Assembly (NCBI GenBank): GCA_965225955.1
Contig: CBDDBX010000044.1
Span: forward strand, 62,001-126,000
Source of the DNA: CBDDBX01 sp965225955
Lineage (GTDB): Bacteria; Acidobacteriota; Aminicenantia; UBA2199
Direction of reading: 5' to 3'
Length of the DNA: 64,000 nt
Shown: in pieces, positions 8,061-17,903 of the stretch
Layout: every line of letters begins with the position of its first letter
Position numbering within the stretch: the first letter of the stretch is position 1
Translations under genes and position numbers: made by a program
Notes under the pieces: generated by a model
Told to the model about the DNA's origin: nothing
Seen by the model: the letters and a program-made list of their open reading frames with translations, nothing else
The model's database searches: none

Positions 8061-9338
8061 TTACTTATATACAAGGCGACCGTTATCAACAACCAGTTCA
8101 CCTGATTTAATAACTTTACTAACCGGATTAATACCCAGATGATAACCAAGATAGCTGTAATCAGGAATATCCATAAGAAGAAGATCCATCTTTTTACCTG
8201 GAATTACTGACCCAACAGAGCTGTTCCTGTCTATAGCATAAGCTGAGTTAATTGTAACAGTATTAAATGCCTCTTCTATTGTAAGCCCCAGTTTGAATAT
8301 TCCCAGATGAAAGATAAACAGCTGGGATGAAACCATTGAACTACCGGGATTGAAATCACTACCCAGAGCAACAATACCGTTTTTCTCAATAATTTTTCTG
8401 ACAGGAGCATAATCCTTCATTTTCAGGAAAAAGGATACTCCCGGAAGCATTACTGAAGCGGTATCAGATTTTGCAATAATATCTACCTCTTCGTCAGTAA
8501 TAGCGATAAGGTGCTCTGCAGAAACAGCACCATATCTGGCTGCCAGCTCTGCGGCATTATTTGATGTAAACTCATCAGCATGTACTTTAAGTCTGAATCC
8601 TGCATCTTTTGCAGCTTTTAAATAGTAGTCAGCTTCTTCATATGAGAAATAGCCATCTTCACAGAAGATATCTACAAACTCAGCAAGGCCTCTGGACTTG
8701 ACTTCAGGCATAACCTCTTTAACCATGTACTCAAGAAATGCCATGTTTCTGCCGGCATACTCTTCAGGAATCTCATGGGCACCTAGAAATGTAGGCACAA
8801 TATCTATTGGATGAAAAGCTTCAAGAGCTTCAATAACTTCAAGCTGTTTGATTTCAGCCTCTTTATTGAGACCGTATCCACTCTTTGCTTCAGAAGTGGT
8901 TGTTCCTGACAAAAGCATTCTGTCAAGGCGATATTCACTCTGGGTTACCAGATCTTTATAGCTTATCTCTCTTGTTCTTCTGACAGAACCTTTTATACCA
9001 CCACCCTGCTCTGCTATCTCCTGATAACTTACTCCCTGAAGTTTAAGTTTAAACTCATCCTGCCTTGTTCCGGCAAAAGGGAGATGGTTGTGGGGGTCAA
9101 CAAATCCCGGCATGGCAACACAACCTTCAGCATCAATTACTGTTGCATCTTCAGCCAGAATAAACTCTTTTTTAAAATCTTCTTCGTAACCTACGAAAAC
9201 GATCTTTTCATCAACACCGGCAACACAAACATTGTGGGAAACTCTTATTGAGTTAAGCTCATTTCCTCTGACTACTACATCATTTGCCGGATTAATAAGC
9301 TCCTTAATATTTTTTATCAGAATATCTGCTTTTTTCAC
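8061..9338 (-). CDS. hutI: Imidazolonepropionase
   Basis: 425 aa, normal length. HutI hydrolyses 4-imidazolone-5-propanoate to N-formimino-L-glutamate, the third step of histidine degradation, in the cytoplasm. Amidohydrolase metal ligands are visible: DPHNHLPFAG (His83, His85), the KVHADEF block, EHLIAIT and ALGSDFNPG with the metal Asp. The segment GVSYQEIAEQGGGI is typical of HutI. It overlaps the ftsZ stop by 4 nt (ATGA), so it is translated as the last gene of the dcw operon. No hutH, hutU or other histidine-catabolic gene is present in the window, so this is an isolated hut gene in an unexpected operon. Confidence 0.93.
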   Translation of the reverse strand: MKKADILIKNIKELINPANDVVVRGNELNSIRVSHNVCVAGVDEKIVFVGYEEDFKKEFILAEDATVIDAEGCVAMPGFVDPHNHLPFAGTRQDEFKLKLQGVSYQEIAEQGGGIKGSVRRTREISYKDLVTQSEYRLDRMLLSGTTTSEAKSGYGLNKEAEIKQLEVIEALEAFHPIDIVPTFLGAHEIPEEYAGRNMAFLEYMVKEVMPEVKSRGLAEFVDIFCEDGYFSYEEADYYLKAAKDAGFRLKVHADEFTSNNAAELAARYGAVSAEHLIAITDEEVDIIAKSDTASVMLPGVSFFLKMKDYAPVRKIIEKNGIVALGSDFNPGSSMVSSQLFIFHLGIFKLGLTIEEAFNTVTINSAYAIDRNSSVGSVIPGKKMDLLLMDIPDYSYLGYHLGINPVSKVIKSGELVVDNGRLVYK

Positions 9339-10681
9339 TTTTTCTCCGTTACTTTAGGTCTCTGAAAAGCCGGAACATCCCAGATATCATCGTACTTGTC
9401 AGCATCAGTCATCATACTGGGCATACTGCTGTCATTCAGATAACCTCTTATATCGATGGAATCTCTTGTATTCTCAAGAGTAAAAGGTAACTCTTCTCTT
9501 GGAGTTACTGCTCTTGCAGGGTTTGAGTACGATGGCTGTGCAACTGGTTCTGCTGCTGCAGCCGGAACATTCTCAAAATTATCAGTATTTCTTCTTGCTA
9601 CCTGCTTCATCGGATCAGTATCAAAAGTCCTGTTAATTACTGCTTTCTGTGGCTGCGGAGGAGTAAAATTACTGGCTACCTGAGGCTCATAATTGCCTCT
9701 GCCATCCATCTGACGCTCCTTAAAGCCTGTTGCAATAACAGTTACTCTTAACTGATCTTTCATATTTTCATCTTTAACGATACCAAATTTCGCTTTAACA
9801 TCCGGTGCCACACTGCTTGTTATTATACTTGCAACAGTTCTCAGTTCCTTAAGACCTACTGAGGAAGCTGTTATGTTATAAAGAACTCCGGTTGCTCCGT
9901 TTATGCTCATGTTATCCAGAAGTGGTGATGAGAGTGCTTTTCTTGCAGCCTCTTCAGCTCTGTTTTCGCCTTTTGATTCACCGGTTCCCATAAGAGTCAT
10001 GCCTTTTTCAGACATAACAGCTTTAACATCAGCAAAGTCAACATTATGCTGACCATGATTATTTATAATATCTGAAATACCTCTCACAGCTTTAAGAAGA
10101 ATTTCATCAACTTTTCTGAATGCATCATCTATAGTGAGATCATCCCCTTCAATTTCGAAGAGTTTTTCATTAGGAATGGTTATCATGGCATCAACACTCT
10201 CCATGAGTCCCTTGATTCCCTCTTCAGCAACACTCATTCTGCTATTCCCTTCAAATTCAAAAGGCTTGGTTACCACACCAACAGTAAGAATACCAAGAGA
10301 AGAGGCGTGGTTTGCAATTACCTGGGAAGCACCTGTACCGGTTCCTCCTCCCATACCTGCAGTAACAAAGACCATATCTGCGCCTTCGAGGAAATTAATG
10401 ATCTCATCGGTATTTTCCAGAGCTGCCTGCATACCGATTTCAGAATTAGAACCTGCGCCCAGACCTCTGGTAAGTTTCTCTCCCAGCTGTATAGTTAATG
10501 CTGGTTCTTTAATACTGTTAAGATCCTGAATATCTGTATTGGCTGCTATAAACTCAACACCTTTCAGCCCCTCTTCGATCATACGGTTAATAGCGTTACC
10601 TCCGGCACCACCAACACCGATAACCTTCAGCGAAGCTCCTTTCTTATTTCCTTCAGCATAGGTAATTTTAATATCCTGCAT
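9335..10681 (-). CDS. ftsZ: Cell division protein FtsZ
   Basis: 448 aa tubulin-like GTPase that polymerises into the division ring. GTP-binding motifs: GGAGGNA at 24-30 and GGGTGTG at 111-117 (tubulin signature). The C-terminal domain is followed by a variable linker of roughly 100 residues and a clear C-terminal peptide (WDVPAFQRP near 434-442), which in the family binds FtsA and other membrane tethers. The start ATG has GGAGGAGAC directly upstream. It lies 8 nt after ftsA, the usual order ftsQ-ftsA-ftsZ. Confidence 0.98.
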   Translation of the reverse strand: MQDIKITYAEGNKKGASLKVIGVGGAGGNAINRMIEEGLKGVEFIAANTDIQDLNSIKEPALTIQLGEKLTRGLGAGSNSEIGMQAALENTDEIINFLEGADMVFVTAGMGGGTGTGASQVIANHASSLGILTVGVVTKPFEFEGNSRMSVAEEGIKGLMESVDAMITIPNEKLFEIEGDDLTIDDAFRKVDEILLKAVRGISDIINNHGQHNVDFADVKAVMSEKGMTLMGTGESKGENRAEEAARKALSSPLLDNMSINGATGVLYNITASSVGLKELRTVASIITSSVAPDVKAKFGIVKDENMKDQLRVTVIATGFKERQMDGRGNYEPQVASNFTPPQPQKAVINRTFDTDPMKQVARRNTDNFENVPAAAAEPVAQPSYSNPARAVTPREELPFTLENTRDSIDIRGYLNDSSMPSMMTDADKYDDIWDVPAFQRPKVTEKK

Positions 10682-10689
10682 GTCTCCTC

Positions 10690-11910
10690 CTAAAAACCTG
10701 CCCAGTTCTTGAATCTTTTAAGAAAACCTCTGGGCTGATCATTAAGCATTCCCCTGTTCTTCATATCCTGATACCCGTATTGCAAAAGCCCTACAGCAGT
10801 TGCATAATCCGGTGAATTCACTTTGTCAATCAATCCACCTGCGCCCTGGGGTATCCCAACTCTTATTGGTACAGAGAAGATCTCATCCGCAATATCAAGT
10901 AAACCTCCGAGAGAAGATGTACCACCGGTTATTACAATACCGGCATTAATACGATTCTCAAGGGCATTGTTGATGAGTTCCATTTTTATTATTTCAAAAA
11001 TTTCTTCTGCTCTTGGTCGCAGAATGTCTGACAGAAGAGAAACAGATATTACCCTGTTCTTTTTGCCACCTACACTGGGAATCTCAACACTCTGATTCTG
11101 CCAGTCCGGGTCAATTCCACATCCATAGCGTCTTTTTATCTTTTCTGCTCTGTCTATCGGAGTTCTTGTTCCAATAGCCAGATCGTTTGTAAAATTGTAA
11201 CCACCTACAGGAAATGTTCGTGCGTAACTGAGAGCACCTTTTTCAAAAACAGCAAAATCTGTAGTACCACCACCGATGTCTATAAGAGCAACACCAAGTT
11301 CCTTCTCATCAGGTGTAAGAACTGCATCAGCAGTTGCTATATGTGAAAGAATGATCTTGTTCACATTTATGCGGGCTTTTTTCATACAGATAAGCAGATT
11401 CTGAATCGAAGCTTTTGTTGATGTTACAACAACAACATTAACATCAAGTTTTGCTCCAACCATTCCTACGGGGTTTTTTATATCTTCCTGAGAATCAACA
11501 AAAAACTCCTGAGTCAGAACGTGGATAGTATCCCTGTCCTGAGGAAGCAGCATGCCACTACCGTGAGTTACTGCCCTGTCTACATCTTCCTGAGTAATTT
11601 CGCTGTTTCTGCCTGAGACATTTACACTGCCTTTACCACTGCGGGTTTCAATATTACTGCCGGAAATATTAACATAAGCAGATTCAATCTCCACTCCGGC
11701 AGTCAGTTCTGCCTCTTTCACAGAGCTGATTATATCTTCTACAGTCCGGTTCATATCTACAATCACACCTTTTCTGATGCCTTTTGATTCAGATATACCG
11801 TAACCAATTATCTCTAGTTCTTCTTTGCCATCTTCAAGGTTGACTTCTCCGATAACTGTACAAATCTTTCTGGTACCAATATCAATACCAACCAGAAAAT
11901 TGTTTTTCAT
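10690..11910 (-). CDS. ftsA: Cell division protein FtsA
   Basis: 406 aa actin-like ATPase that tethers FtsZ to the membrane. The phosphate-binding segment GIDIGTRKICTVIGE lies at the N-terminus, and the second phosphate loop ALIDIGGGTTDFAVF and the ITGGTSSL block appear in order. The C-terminus (PRGFLKRFKNWAGF) is an amphipathic basic/aromatic helix of the membrane-targeting type. The start codon shares one base with the ftsQ stop (TAATG), so translation is coupled. Confidence 0.97.
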   Translation of the reverse strand: MKNNFLVGIDIGTRKICTVIGEVNLEDGKEELEIIGYGISESKGIRKGVIVDMNRTVEDIISSVKEAELTAGVEIESAYVNISGSNIETRSGKGSVNVSGRNSEITQEDVDRAVTHGSGMLLPQDRDTIHVLTQEFFVDSQEDIKNPVGMVGAKLDVNVVVVTSTKASIQNLLICMKKARINVNKIILSHIATADAVLTPDEKELGVALIDIGGGTTDFAVFEKGALSYARTFPVGGYNFTNDLAIGTRTPIDRAEKIKRRYGCGIDPDWQNQSVEIPSVGGKKNRVISVSLLSDILRPRAEEIFEIIKMELINNALENRINAGIVITGGTSSLGGLLDIADEIFSVPIRVGIPQGAGGLIDKVNSPDYATAVGLLQYGYQDMKNRGMLNDQPRGFLKRFKNWAGF

Positions 11911-12707
11911 TAATTAAGTTCTCCCTCTTCAAATCCGAGAAATATCCGATCCTTAAATCTCAAATCTGCATATTTCAGTTCAGTACCATTGTCAGAAATT
12001 TCATTTTTAATCTGCATATAAAGTGCCAGTCTGGAGGCATAATCTTTTTCACCTGGGTAAAAAAGTTCTTTATGCTCTTTAAGCTTCATCACCACTCCAT
12101 AAGGCTGTTCGTAACAGACATACTCAATTTCCTGCTTTACTGAAGCAAGTTCATCAATATACGGCAGAAGTTTTTCTACATTCTCAAAAGATAGATCTTT
12201 AATTGTAATCAGGCTATCTTTTCCTTTGTCAGAAGTGTACAGAACAACTCCGTCATGGTCCATTATATTATATTTCGATTTAAACTTAAACTGTAAAACA
12301 GGTTTTCTAAGCACAAAATTAACATCCAGAGAGGCTGGCAATCGTCTTGCAACCGATACGCCTTTGACTTCGTTAATCTGAAGAAGCTCTCTTTTGAGAT
12401 TTTCAAGATCCACAAGCAGAATATTTCCTCTGTAACGCCCCAGAACTTCCTTAATAGCCGGGAGGCTGTGCTTAGGAAGATTAGTTATATTAAAATTATT
12501 CACAATAAGCTTATCCCAGCCTACTATAGCCAATCCTGCTTTATATATACCAAATCCAAGACAGCATAACATAACCATTACGAAGAAGAAGTGAATTCCT
12601 CCCATCTTTACTGCACGGATTTTTTTCTGTCTGTTAACAAATCTGTTATTATTACGTCTCAGAAAATCGGCTTCATAACTCAGCCCTGCTCCAGCGAGTA
12701 CCTTCAT
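11910..12707 (-). CDS. ftsQ: Cell division protein FtsQ/DivIB
   Basis: 265 aa. A basic cytoplasmic N-terminus (about 40 residues, RRNNNRFVNRQKKIRAVK) leads to a single membrane segment near 38-60, then a POTRA-like domain with NILLVDLENLKRELLQINEV followed by VARRLPASLDVNFVLRKPVL, typical of FtsQ. It would connect FtsL/FtsB-type proteins with the septal synthase in the periplasm. It overlaps murC by 4 nt. Position between murC and ftsA agrees with the assignment; sequence conservation in this family is low. Confidence 0.9.
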   Translation of the reverse strand: MKVLAGAGLSYEADFLRRNNNRFVNRQKKIRAVKMGGIHFFFVMVMLCCLGFGIYKAGLAIVGWDKLIVNNFNITNLPKHSLPAIKEVLGRYRGNILLVDLENLKRELLQINEVKGVSVARRLPASLDVNFVLRKPVLQFKFKSKYNIMDHDGVVLYTSDKGKDSLITIKDLSFENVEKLLPYIDELASVKQEIEYVCYEQPYGVVMKLKEHKELFYPGEKDYASRLALYMQIKNEISDNGTELKYADLRFKDRIFLGFEEGELN

Positions 12708-14092
12708 TTTCTCCTCCCTTCAAGAACTGATGCAAAGGATCTGGCATAATTGGTAAGGTTTCCTGCTGAAAGAAATACCGATGCATCTCCGGGTTTCAGC
12801 TCTTTTGACAGATAAGCTGTTATCTCATCAAAGTCATCAATATAGATAACCTCTCCTCTGAATCCATCTGCCTTAATTCTGTCTACCAGTACCTGTCCGT
12901 TTACTCCATCAACCTCTTCCTGATTTGCGGCATATATTCTGGACACAATCAACAGATCTATTCCATCAAAAGAGGAGATGAATTTATCCATCAACAGCTC
13001 CAGCCTTGAAAAACGATGTGGTTGAAATATGCCGATTATTCTGGAATACTCTCCACTTTTCAGAGTATCTACTGTGACTTTTACTTCTGTAGGATGATGT
13101 GCATAGTCATCTATAACGACATTGTTATCATCATAGTAGAGCACCTGAAATCTTCTTTCCGGCAGATAGAAGTGTTCCAGTCCATCACGAACCTCTTCGA
13201 AAGTAAGACCTGCTTCAAAAGCTGCTGCTATAGCTGCCAGACTGTTAAGTACATTATGAGTACCTCCGGTGTTAAGTGTGATCTGCCCTTTCTTTTCACC
13301 TCTTACCCAGAGTGTGTAACTGGTTTTAAATACAGACAGTTTTATGTCTGCCGCATATATATCAGCACTATCATCGAGACCGAAAGATGTTACAGGTTTA
13401 TTAAATTCGCAGGCCATCTTCTTAAGAAAACTGCACTCATTATTTATTATTACTGCTCCATAAAAAGGCACAAGGTTTCCGTAACTGCAGAAAGCTTCCA
13501 GAAGATTATCCATTGACCCGTAGTAATCCAGATGATCATCTTCTATATTGGTTATTACAGCAACTGTTGGGAACAACTTCAGGAAACTTCCATCAGATTC
13601 ATCTGCTTCTGCAACAAAATACTCTGATTTCCCAAGTTTAGCTCCACTCTCCTCTATTTTGAGTTTTCCTCCAACCACAAATGTCGGATCTTTGTGAGCA
13701 TAACTTAGAATAGTGGCTATCATTGAAGTTGTGGAAGTTTTCCCGTGAGTACCTGCAACTGAAATGGAATATTTCATTCTCATCAGTTCTGCCAGCATCT
13801 CTGCTCTTGGAATTACAGGCATTTTTCTCTTTACCGCTTCCTGAACCTCAACATTACTGCTGCTGACAGCGCTGGAATAGACAAGAGTTCCGGCATCACA
13901 GATATTTTCCGCACTGTGTCCCAGAAAGACTTTTACTCCCATCTTCTTAAGTCTCTTTACTGCAAGATTTTCAGAAAGGTCAGAACCTGTTACCTGAAAT
14001 CCCATATTAAACAGAACTTCTGCAATACCGGACATTCCGGCACCACCAATTCCTGTAAAATGTATCTTCTTTATTCTGCTGTAGTTAATCAT
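12704..14092 (-). CDS. murC: UDP-N-acetylmuramate--L-alanine ligase
   Basis: 462 aa. It adds L-Ala to UDP-MurNAc, the first amino-acid step of peptidoglycan precursor synthesis, using ATP in the cytoplasm. The N-terminal Rossmann loop HFTGIGGAGMSGIAEVL (11-27) is characteristic of MurC. The ATP loop AGTHGKTSTTS is at 113-123, followed by EADESDGSF and the YAHHPTEV block. It overlaps ftsW by 8 nt. In the usual dcw order murG lies between ftsW and murC; here they are directly joined. Confidence 0.97.
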   Translation of the reverse strand: MINYSRIKKIHFTGIGGAGMSGIAEVLFNMGFQVTGSDLSENLAVKRLKKMGVKVFLGHSAENICDAGTLVYSSAVSSSNVEVQEAVKRKMPVIPRAEMLAELMRMKYSISVAGTHGKTSTTSMIATILSYAHKDPTFVVGGKLKIEESGAKLGKSEYFVAEADESDGSFLKLFPTVAVITNIEDDHLDYYGSMDNLLEAFCSYGNLVPFYGAVIINNECSFLKKMACEFNKPVTSFGLDDSADIYAADIKLSVFKTSYTLWVRGEKKGQITLNTGGTHNVLNSLAAIAAAFEAGLTFEEVRDGLEHFYLPERRFQVLYYDDNNVVIDDYAHHPTEVKVTVDTLKSGEYSRIIGIFQPHRFSRLELLMDKFISSFDGIDLLIVSRIYAANQEEVDGVNGQVLVDRIKADGFRGEVIYIDDFDEITAYLSKELKPGDASVFLSAGNLTNYARSFASVLEGRRK

Positions 14093-15191
14093 TAATCAAT
14101 ACCGTTTTCCTGTGTCTTGAAACATTGAGAATAATGCCTGCAATAATCATGGATGCAAGCATGGAGGTCCCTCCCAGTGATATGAAAGGAAGAGGCATAC
14201 CCTTTGTAGGGAATATTCCCAGTGTAACCGAAATATTTACCAGAGCCTGGATAGCTACCATGAAGCTCAAACCTGTTACCAGAAGGTAGGCATGGCGACT
14301 GCCTGAATCTTTTGCAATCCTTATTCCTCTAAGAAGAAAGAACATGAAAAGAGCTATAAGTGCAACCGAACCGATCATACCAACCTCTTCACCAATAATG
14401 GCGTAGATAAAATCTGTATATGCATAAGGTAGAAAGAACAGCTTCTGGGTAGACTTACCAAGCCCCTGCCCGAAGATACCTCCGGCTCCGACAGCATAGA
14501 TAGACTGTAAAGCCTGAAAGCCAAATGTTCTCTCATATTTTTCCGGCTCCAGAAAAGCCAGAACTCTGTTTAGTCTGTTTGGATTAAGTTTAATAATCAT
14601 ATATGTAAAAGGCACCAGAGCAGCAAAAGCTACAAAAAAGTACCTCAGTTTCATACCTGCAATAAAGAGTATTGCACCTGTTACTGCAAGTATAAGAAAA
14701 AAACTACCGTAATCAGGTTCTCTTAAAATAAGAAGCTCTATTATTCCGACAGGAAGAAGCAGAACAGCCATTTTTTTCAGATCATTAACATCATTCTTCT
14801 CAATTCCAAGAATGAGTGAAAGATACATAACCACCGATATCTTCGCAAATTCCGATGGCTGGATTGAGCTTCCAAAAAGCCGAATCCACCTGTAGCTACC
14901 ATTAATTTTCCCAAAGAAAAAGACCATCACAAGACCCACCGTAACAAGGGCCATAGTTATAAGAACAAAATTTCTATTAAGATACACAGGATATTTAAGC
15001 AGTACAATTGCAAGAAAAACTGCAACCCCAACCCCTATCCACATAAGCTGTTTTTTAAGATAGAAGAAACTGTCATCAAATTTCTCTTTTGCAAGAATCA
15101 TTGTAGAGCTGTAAACCATGATCAGGCCGAAAAGAAGCAGCACAAGAATCACTATTACAAGTGGTTTATCGATACCTGTATATTTAACCAC
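14085..15191 (-). CDS. ftsW: Septal peptidoglycan polymerase FtsW
   Basis: 368 aa SEDS-family glycosyltransferase with about ten membrane segments. Family blocks: GLIMVYSSTM after the first membrane segment, RWIRLFGSSIQPSEFAKISV near the centre, and PLPFISLGGTSMLASMI near the C-terminus. It polymerises lipid II together with the class B PBP encoded upstream. I chose the GTG at 15191 (MVKYTGIDKPL) because GGGAGA lies 8 nt before it and it overlaps the murD stop by 8 nt. A TTG at 15215 would add eight residues but has no ribosome site. Confidence 0.95.
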   Translation of the reverse strand: MVKYTGIDKPLVIVILVLLLFGLIMVYSSTMILAKEKFDDSFFYLKKQLMWIGVGVAVFLAIVLLKYPVYLNRNFVLITMALVTVGLVMVFFFGKINGSYRWIRLFGSSIQPSEFAKISVVMYLSLILGIEKNDVNDLKKMAVLLLPVGIIELLILREPDYGSFFLILAVTGAILFIAGMKLRYFFVAFAALVPFTYMIIKLNPNRLNRVLAFLEPEKYERTFGFQALQSIYAVGAGGIFGQGLGKSTQKLFFLPYAYTDFIYAIIGEEVGMIGSVALIALFMFFLLRGIRIAKDSGSRHAYLLVTGLSFMVAIQALVNISVTLGIFPTKGMPLPFISLGGTSMLASMIIAGIILNVSRHRKTVLIND

Positions 15192-16530
15192 GTATTTTCT
15201 CCCTGAACTTTTCAACTATCTCACGGAAGCTGTTTCCACGATGCTCAAAATTCCTGAACATATCAAAGCTTGCACACCCTGGAGCAAGCAGAACAGTTCC
15301 ACCTTTACCACCGTCTATTTCATAGCCTGTTTTTACAGCCTCTTCCAGGCTGGCAACTCTATGAATCATATGACTGAATTCTGATAACTGCGTCTCAATC
15401 TTTTCAGCAGCATCACCAATCAGAAGAAGACCAACACACCTATTCTGAATCTCTTCTCTCAGTTCAGTAAAATCACCACTCTTATCCTTTCCCCCAAGAA
15501 TCAATACTATCCGCTCAAAACCTGTCAGGGATTTAAGAGCTGAATCGATGTTGGTTGCTTTTGAATCATTTACAAAAGAGGTACCGTTAACTTCAGCAAT
15601 AAGTTCCATTCTGTGTGGCAGCCCTTTGAAAGAGTTCAGGGATTCCTCCACTTTTTCAGGTGTAGCTCCTGCCAGAACAGCTGTAGCTACAGCAACCATA
15701 ACGTTTTCATCGTTATGTTCTCCTTTAAGGAGATTCCCTTTCATTGATACCTGAAAATTACCTTCACCTGAATTAACAATTACATTTCCATCTTTCAGAT
15801 ATATGTCACTATCAGCACTGTTTGAAAAGTTGAGACGCTCTCCTTCTCCAGGCAGTTTAAGATCTGAAAGATTACTGTTGATTATGCTTTTTGCACCTTT
15901 AATCTGGGATGCAAAAATATTGAGTTTAGCTTCAGTATAAACCTCCATACTTCCGTGACGATCAAGATGATCCGGTGTAATATTGAGGAGTACTGAAATA
16001 TATGGGGAAAATTTATCTATCTCTTCGAGTTGAAAACTTGAAGTTTCAACAACTACAAAGGTCGATTCGGATATGTAGTCCACAACACTTATAAGAGGAA
16101 GTCCTATATTACCGGCAAGCAGAGCATCAAAACCTGCATATTTTAGTATATGGTGTATAAGGCTTACAGTTGTTGACTTACCATTGGTTCCTGTAACTGC
16201 AATGATCTTTCCTTCAATAAACTCTGCAGCAAACTCAATTTCTGACATTACAGGAATCTTATTGTCTCTGAAAAACCTGAACCTCTCATCAGTTCCATCT
16301 ATACCTGGACTTAGAATAAGTTTTTTTACAGAGTGAAGCTGCGGGAAACTCTCTTTACCAATAACAAACGTTACACCTGCCTCCAGATACTCTTTAAACT
16401 TTTCGGTATCAGGATCAATAGGAAAATCGTTGTAAACAACTACTGTATTACCAGCATCTCTTGTGAGACAGAAATCCAGAAGGCTTTTGCCGGTTCTGCC
16501 AAATCCACATATACCTGTTAACCAGCTCAT
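15184..16530 (-). CDS. murD: UDP-N-acetylmuramoylalanine--D-glutamate ligase
   Basis: 448 aa Mur ligase that adds D-Glu to UDP-MurNAc-L-Ala. N-terminal dinucleotide-like domain with GFGRTGKS, ATP loop VTGTNGKSTT (112-121), NITPDHLDRHGSM and the C-terminal FVNDSKATNIDS and ILGGKDKSGDF blocks that are characteristic of MurD. It overlaps murF by 4 nt. mraY, which normally sits between murF and murD, is missing here. Confidence 0.96.
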   Translation of the reverse strand: MSWLTGICGFGRTGKSLLDFCLTRDAGNTVVVYNDFPIDPDTEKFKEYLEAGVTFVIGKESFPQLHSVKKLILSPGIDGTDERFRFFRDNKIPVMSEIEFAAEFIEGKIIAVTGTNGKSTTVSLIHHILKYAGFDALLAGNIGLPLISVVDYISESTFVVVETSSFQLEEIDKFSPYISVLLNITPDHLDRHGSMEVYTEAKLNIFASQIKGAKSIINSNLSDLKLPGEGERLNFSNSADSDIYLKDGNVIVNSGEGNFQVSMKGNLLKGEHNDENVMVAVATAVLAGATPEKVEESLNSFKGLPHRMELIAEVNGTSFVNDSKATNIDSALKSLTGFERIVLILGGKDKSGDFTELREEIQNRCVGLLLIGDAAEKIETQLSEFSHMIHRVASLEEAVKTGYEIDGGKGGTVLLAPGCASFDMFRNFEHRGNSFREIVEKFREKIRG

Positions 16531-17903
16531 TTAAGCACCTCAACAGCCTTCTCAAGTCCAACGCCTCTTGAACCTTTAAAAACCAGTACGTCACCTATTC
16601 CATTCTGCTCTATATATTTTCCGGCATCTTCCGCCTTATCTACATGAACCCAGCCAGCTTCAGGAAAGCCACTGGCAACAGCAGTACTACCGATATTTTT
16701 TGCAAGATCACCAACAGTAACAAGATTGCTGAAACCAAGATCTGCAAAATCCCGGCCTACCTGTTCGTGATACTCCTTTTCCTTCTCTCCAAGTTCGTAC
16801 ATATCTCCGATTACAGCAAGTTTGTCTCTGCCACTATATTCAGAATCCACCCATCTGAGTGTCTCAAGAAGAGCAACAGGATTGGAGTTATAAGTCTCAT
16901 CTATTACAAGTCTATTACCAATCTTTTTAACCTCTCCTCTACCTGCAACAGGAGCAATGCTCTTCAGAGCAGCTCTTATTTCAAAGAACTTCATTCCAAG
17001 TTCCATTACTGCAGCTATTGCATATACGAGGTTAAGTATCTGCAGATCATTTGTAACTGAAGTACCAAAACATTCATCTATTCCATTGAAAGAGATTTTA
17101 ATGAGGGATCGTCCTCCCCCTTTCTGAACATCTTTCAGAACTATATCGTTATTCCCGCATTTACCTACTCTTATTTTTCTGCCTTTCTTACCGGAAACAG
17201 CAGAGGCAATTACATCCTGATCCCCGTTAATCAATGCAAAATCGTCTCCATTCATGTGATTAATTATTTCTGATTTTGCAAGAGCAACATTTTCAACTGT
17301 TTTAAGAAACTCAAGATGAACAGGGTATGCATTCAGAATTATTGAACAGTCAGGTTTTAAAATGCCAGCTGTAAGATCTATCTCACCAATTCCCGGATAG
17401 CTCATTCCAAGTTCAAATACAGCATACTCCTCATCTCCCTTCAGTTTAAGAATTGAGAAAGGAAGCCCCAGCCAGTTATTCCAGTTTTTCCAGGATTTAG
17501 CTGTCTTATATTTCCAGGACAGAAGCCCCGCCACGAATTCTTTTGTTGTCGTTTTACCAGCACTTCCGGTAACACCTACAAATTTTATATGCCTGAACTG
17601 CTCTCTTACATAGGAAGCCAGAGCCTGAGCAGCTTTAAGAGGGTCATCAACGATTATAAGAGGTACTTCCGTTTCATCGCAACAGCATCCTTTTTTTACA
17701 ACCGCAGCACAGTTTTTCATTCCTCTCAGTTTTTTAACAAAGCTGTGACCATCTGAGTTCTCACCGTCTACTGCAAAAAAGAGACAGTTACCTTCATCGA
17801 TCAGACGTGTATCAAAATGGTAATGACTGAAAGTTATATCCTGTTCTCTCAGGGTTTCAGCTTTAAGTACACGTACAACTTCTGAAAATCTCAACTCAGC
17901 CAT
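16527..17903 (-). CDS. murF: UDP-N-acetylmuramoyl-tripeptide--D-alanyl-D-alanine ligase
   Basis: 458 aa. It joins D-Ala-D-Ala to the UDP-MurNAc-tripeptide. The N-terminal domain holds the FSHYHFDTR / GNCLFFAV pattern of MurE/MurF uracil-binding domains, the ATP loop VTGSAGKTTTK is at 111-121, and the diagnostic IDETYNSNP block occurs near residue 335. It overlaps murE by 8 nt (ATGGCTGA). Confidence 0.96.
   Translation of the reverse strand: MAELRFSEVVRVLKAETLREQDITFSHYHFDTRLIDEGNCLFFAVDGENSDGHSFVKKLRGMKNCAAVVKKGCCCDETEVPLIIVDDPLKAAQALASYVREQFRHIKFVGVTGSAGKTTTKEFVAGLLSWKYKTAKSWKNWNNWLGLPFSILKLKGDEEYAVFELGMSYPGIGEIDLTAGILKPDCSIILNAYPVHLEFLKTVENVALAKSEIINHMNGDDFALINGDQDVIASAVSGKKGRKIRVGKCGNNDIVLKDVQKGGGRSLIKISFNGIDECFGTSVTNDLQILNLVYAIAAVMELGMKFFEIRAALKSIAPVAGRGEVKKIGNRLVIDETYNSNPVALLETLRWVDSEYSGRDKLAVIGDMYELGEKEKEYHEQVGRDFADLGFSNLVTVGDLAKNIGSTAVASGFPEAGWVHVDKAEDAGKYIEQNGIGDVLVFKGSRGVGLEKAVEVLK

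Noticed and set aside
10134..10529. Long open frames antisense to ftsZ, and similar frames antisense to nrdJ, mur genes and the LptC/LptA-like gene
   Set aside because: Shadows of the coding strand's composition, with no ribosome sites and no recognisable domains.
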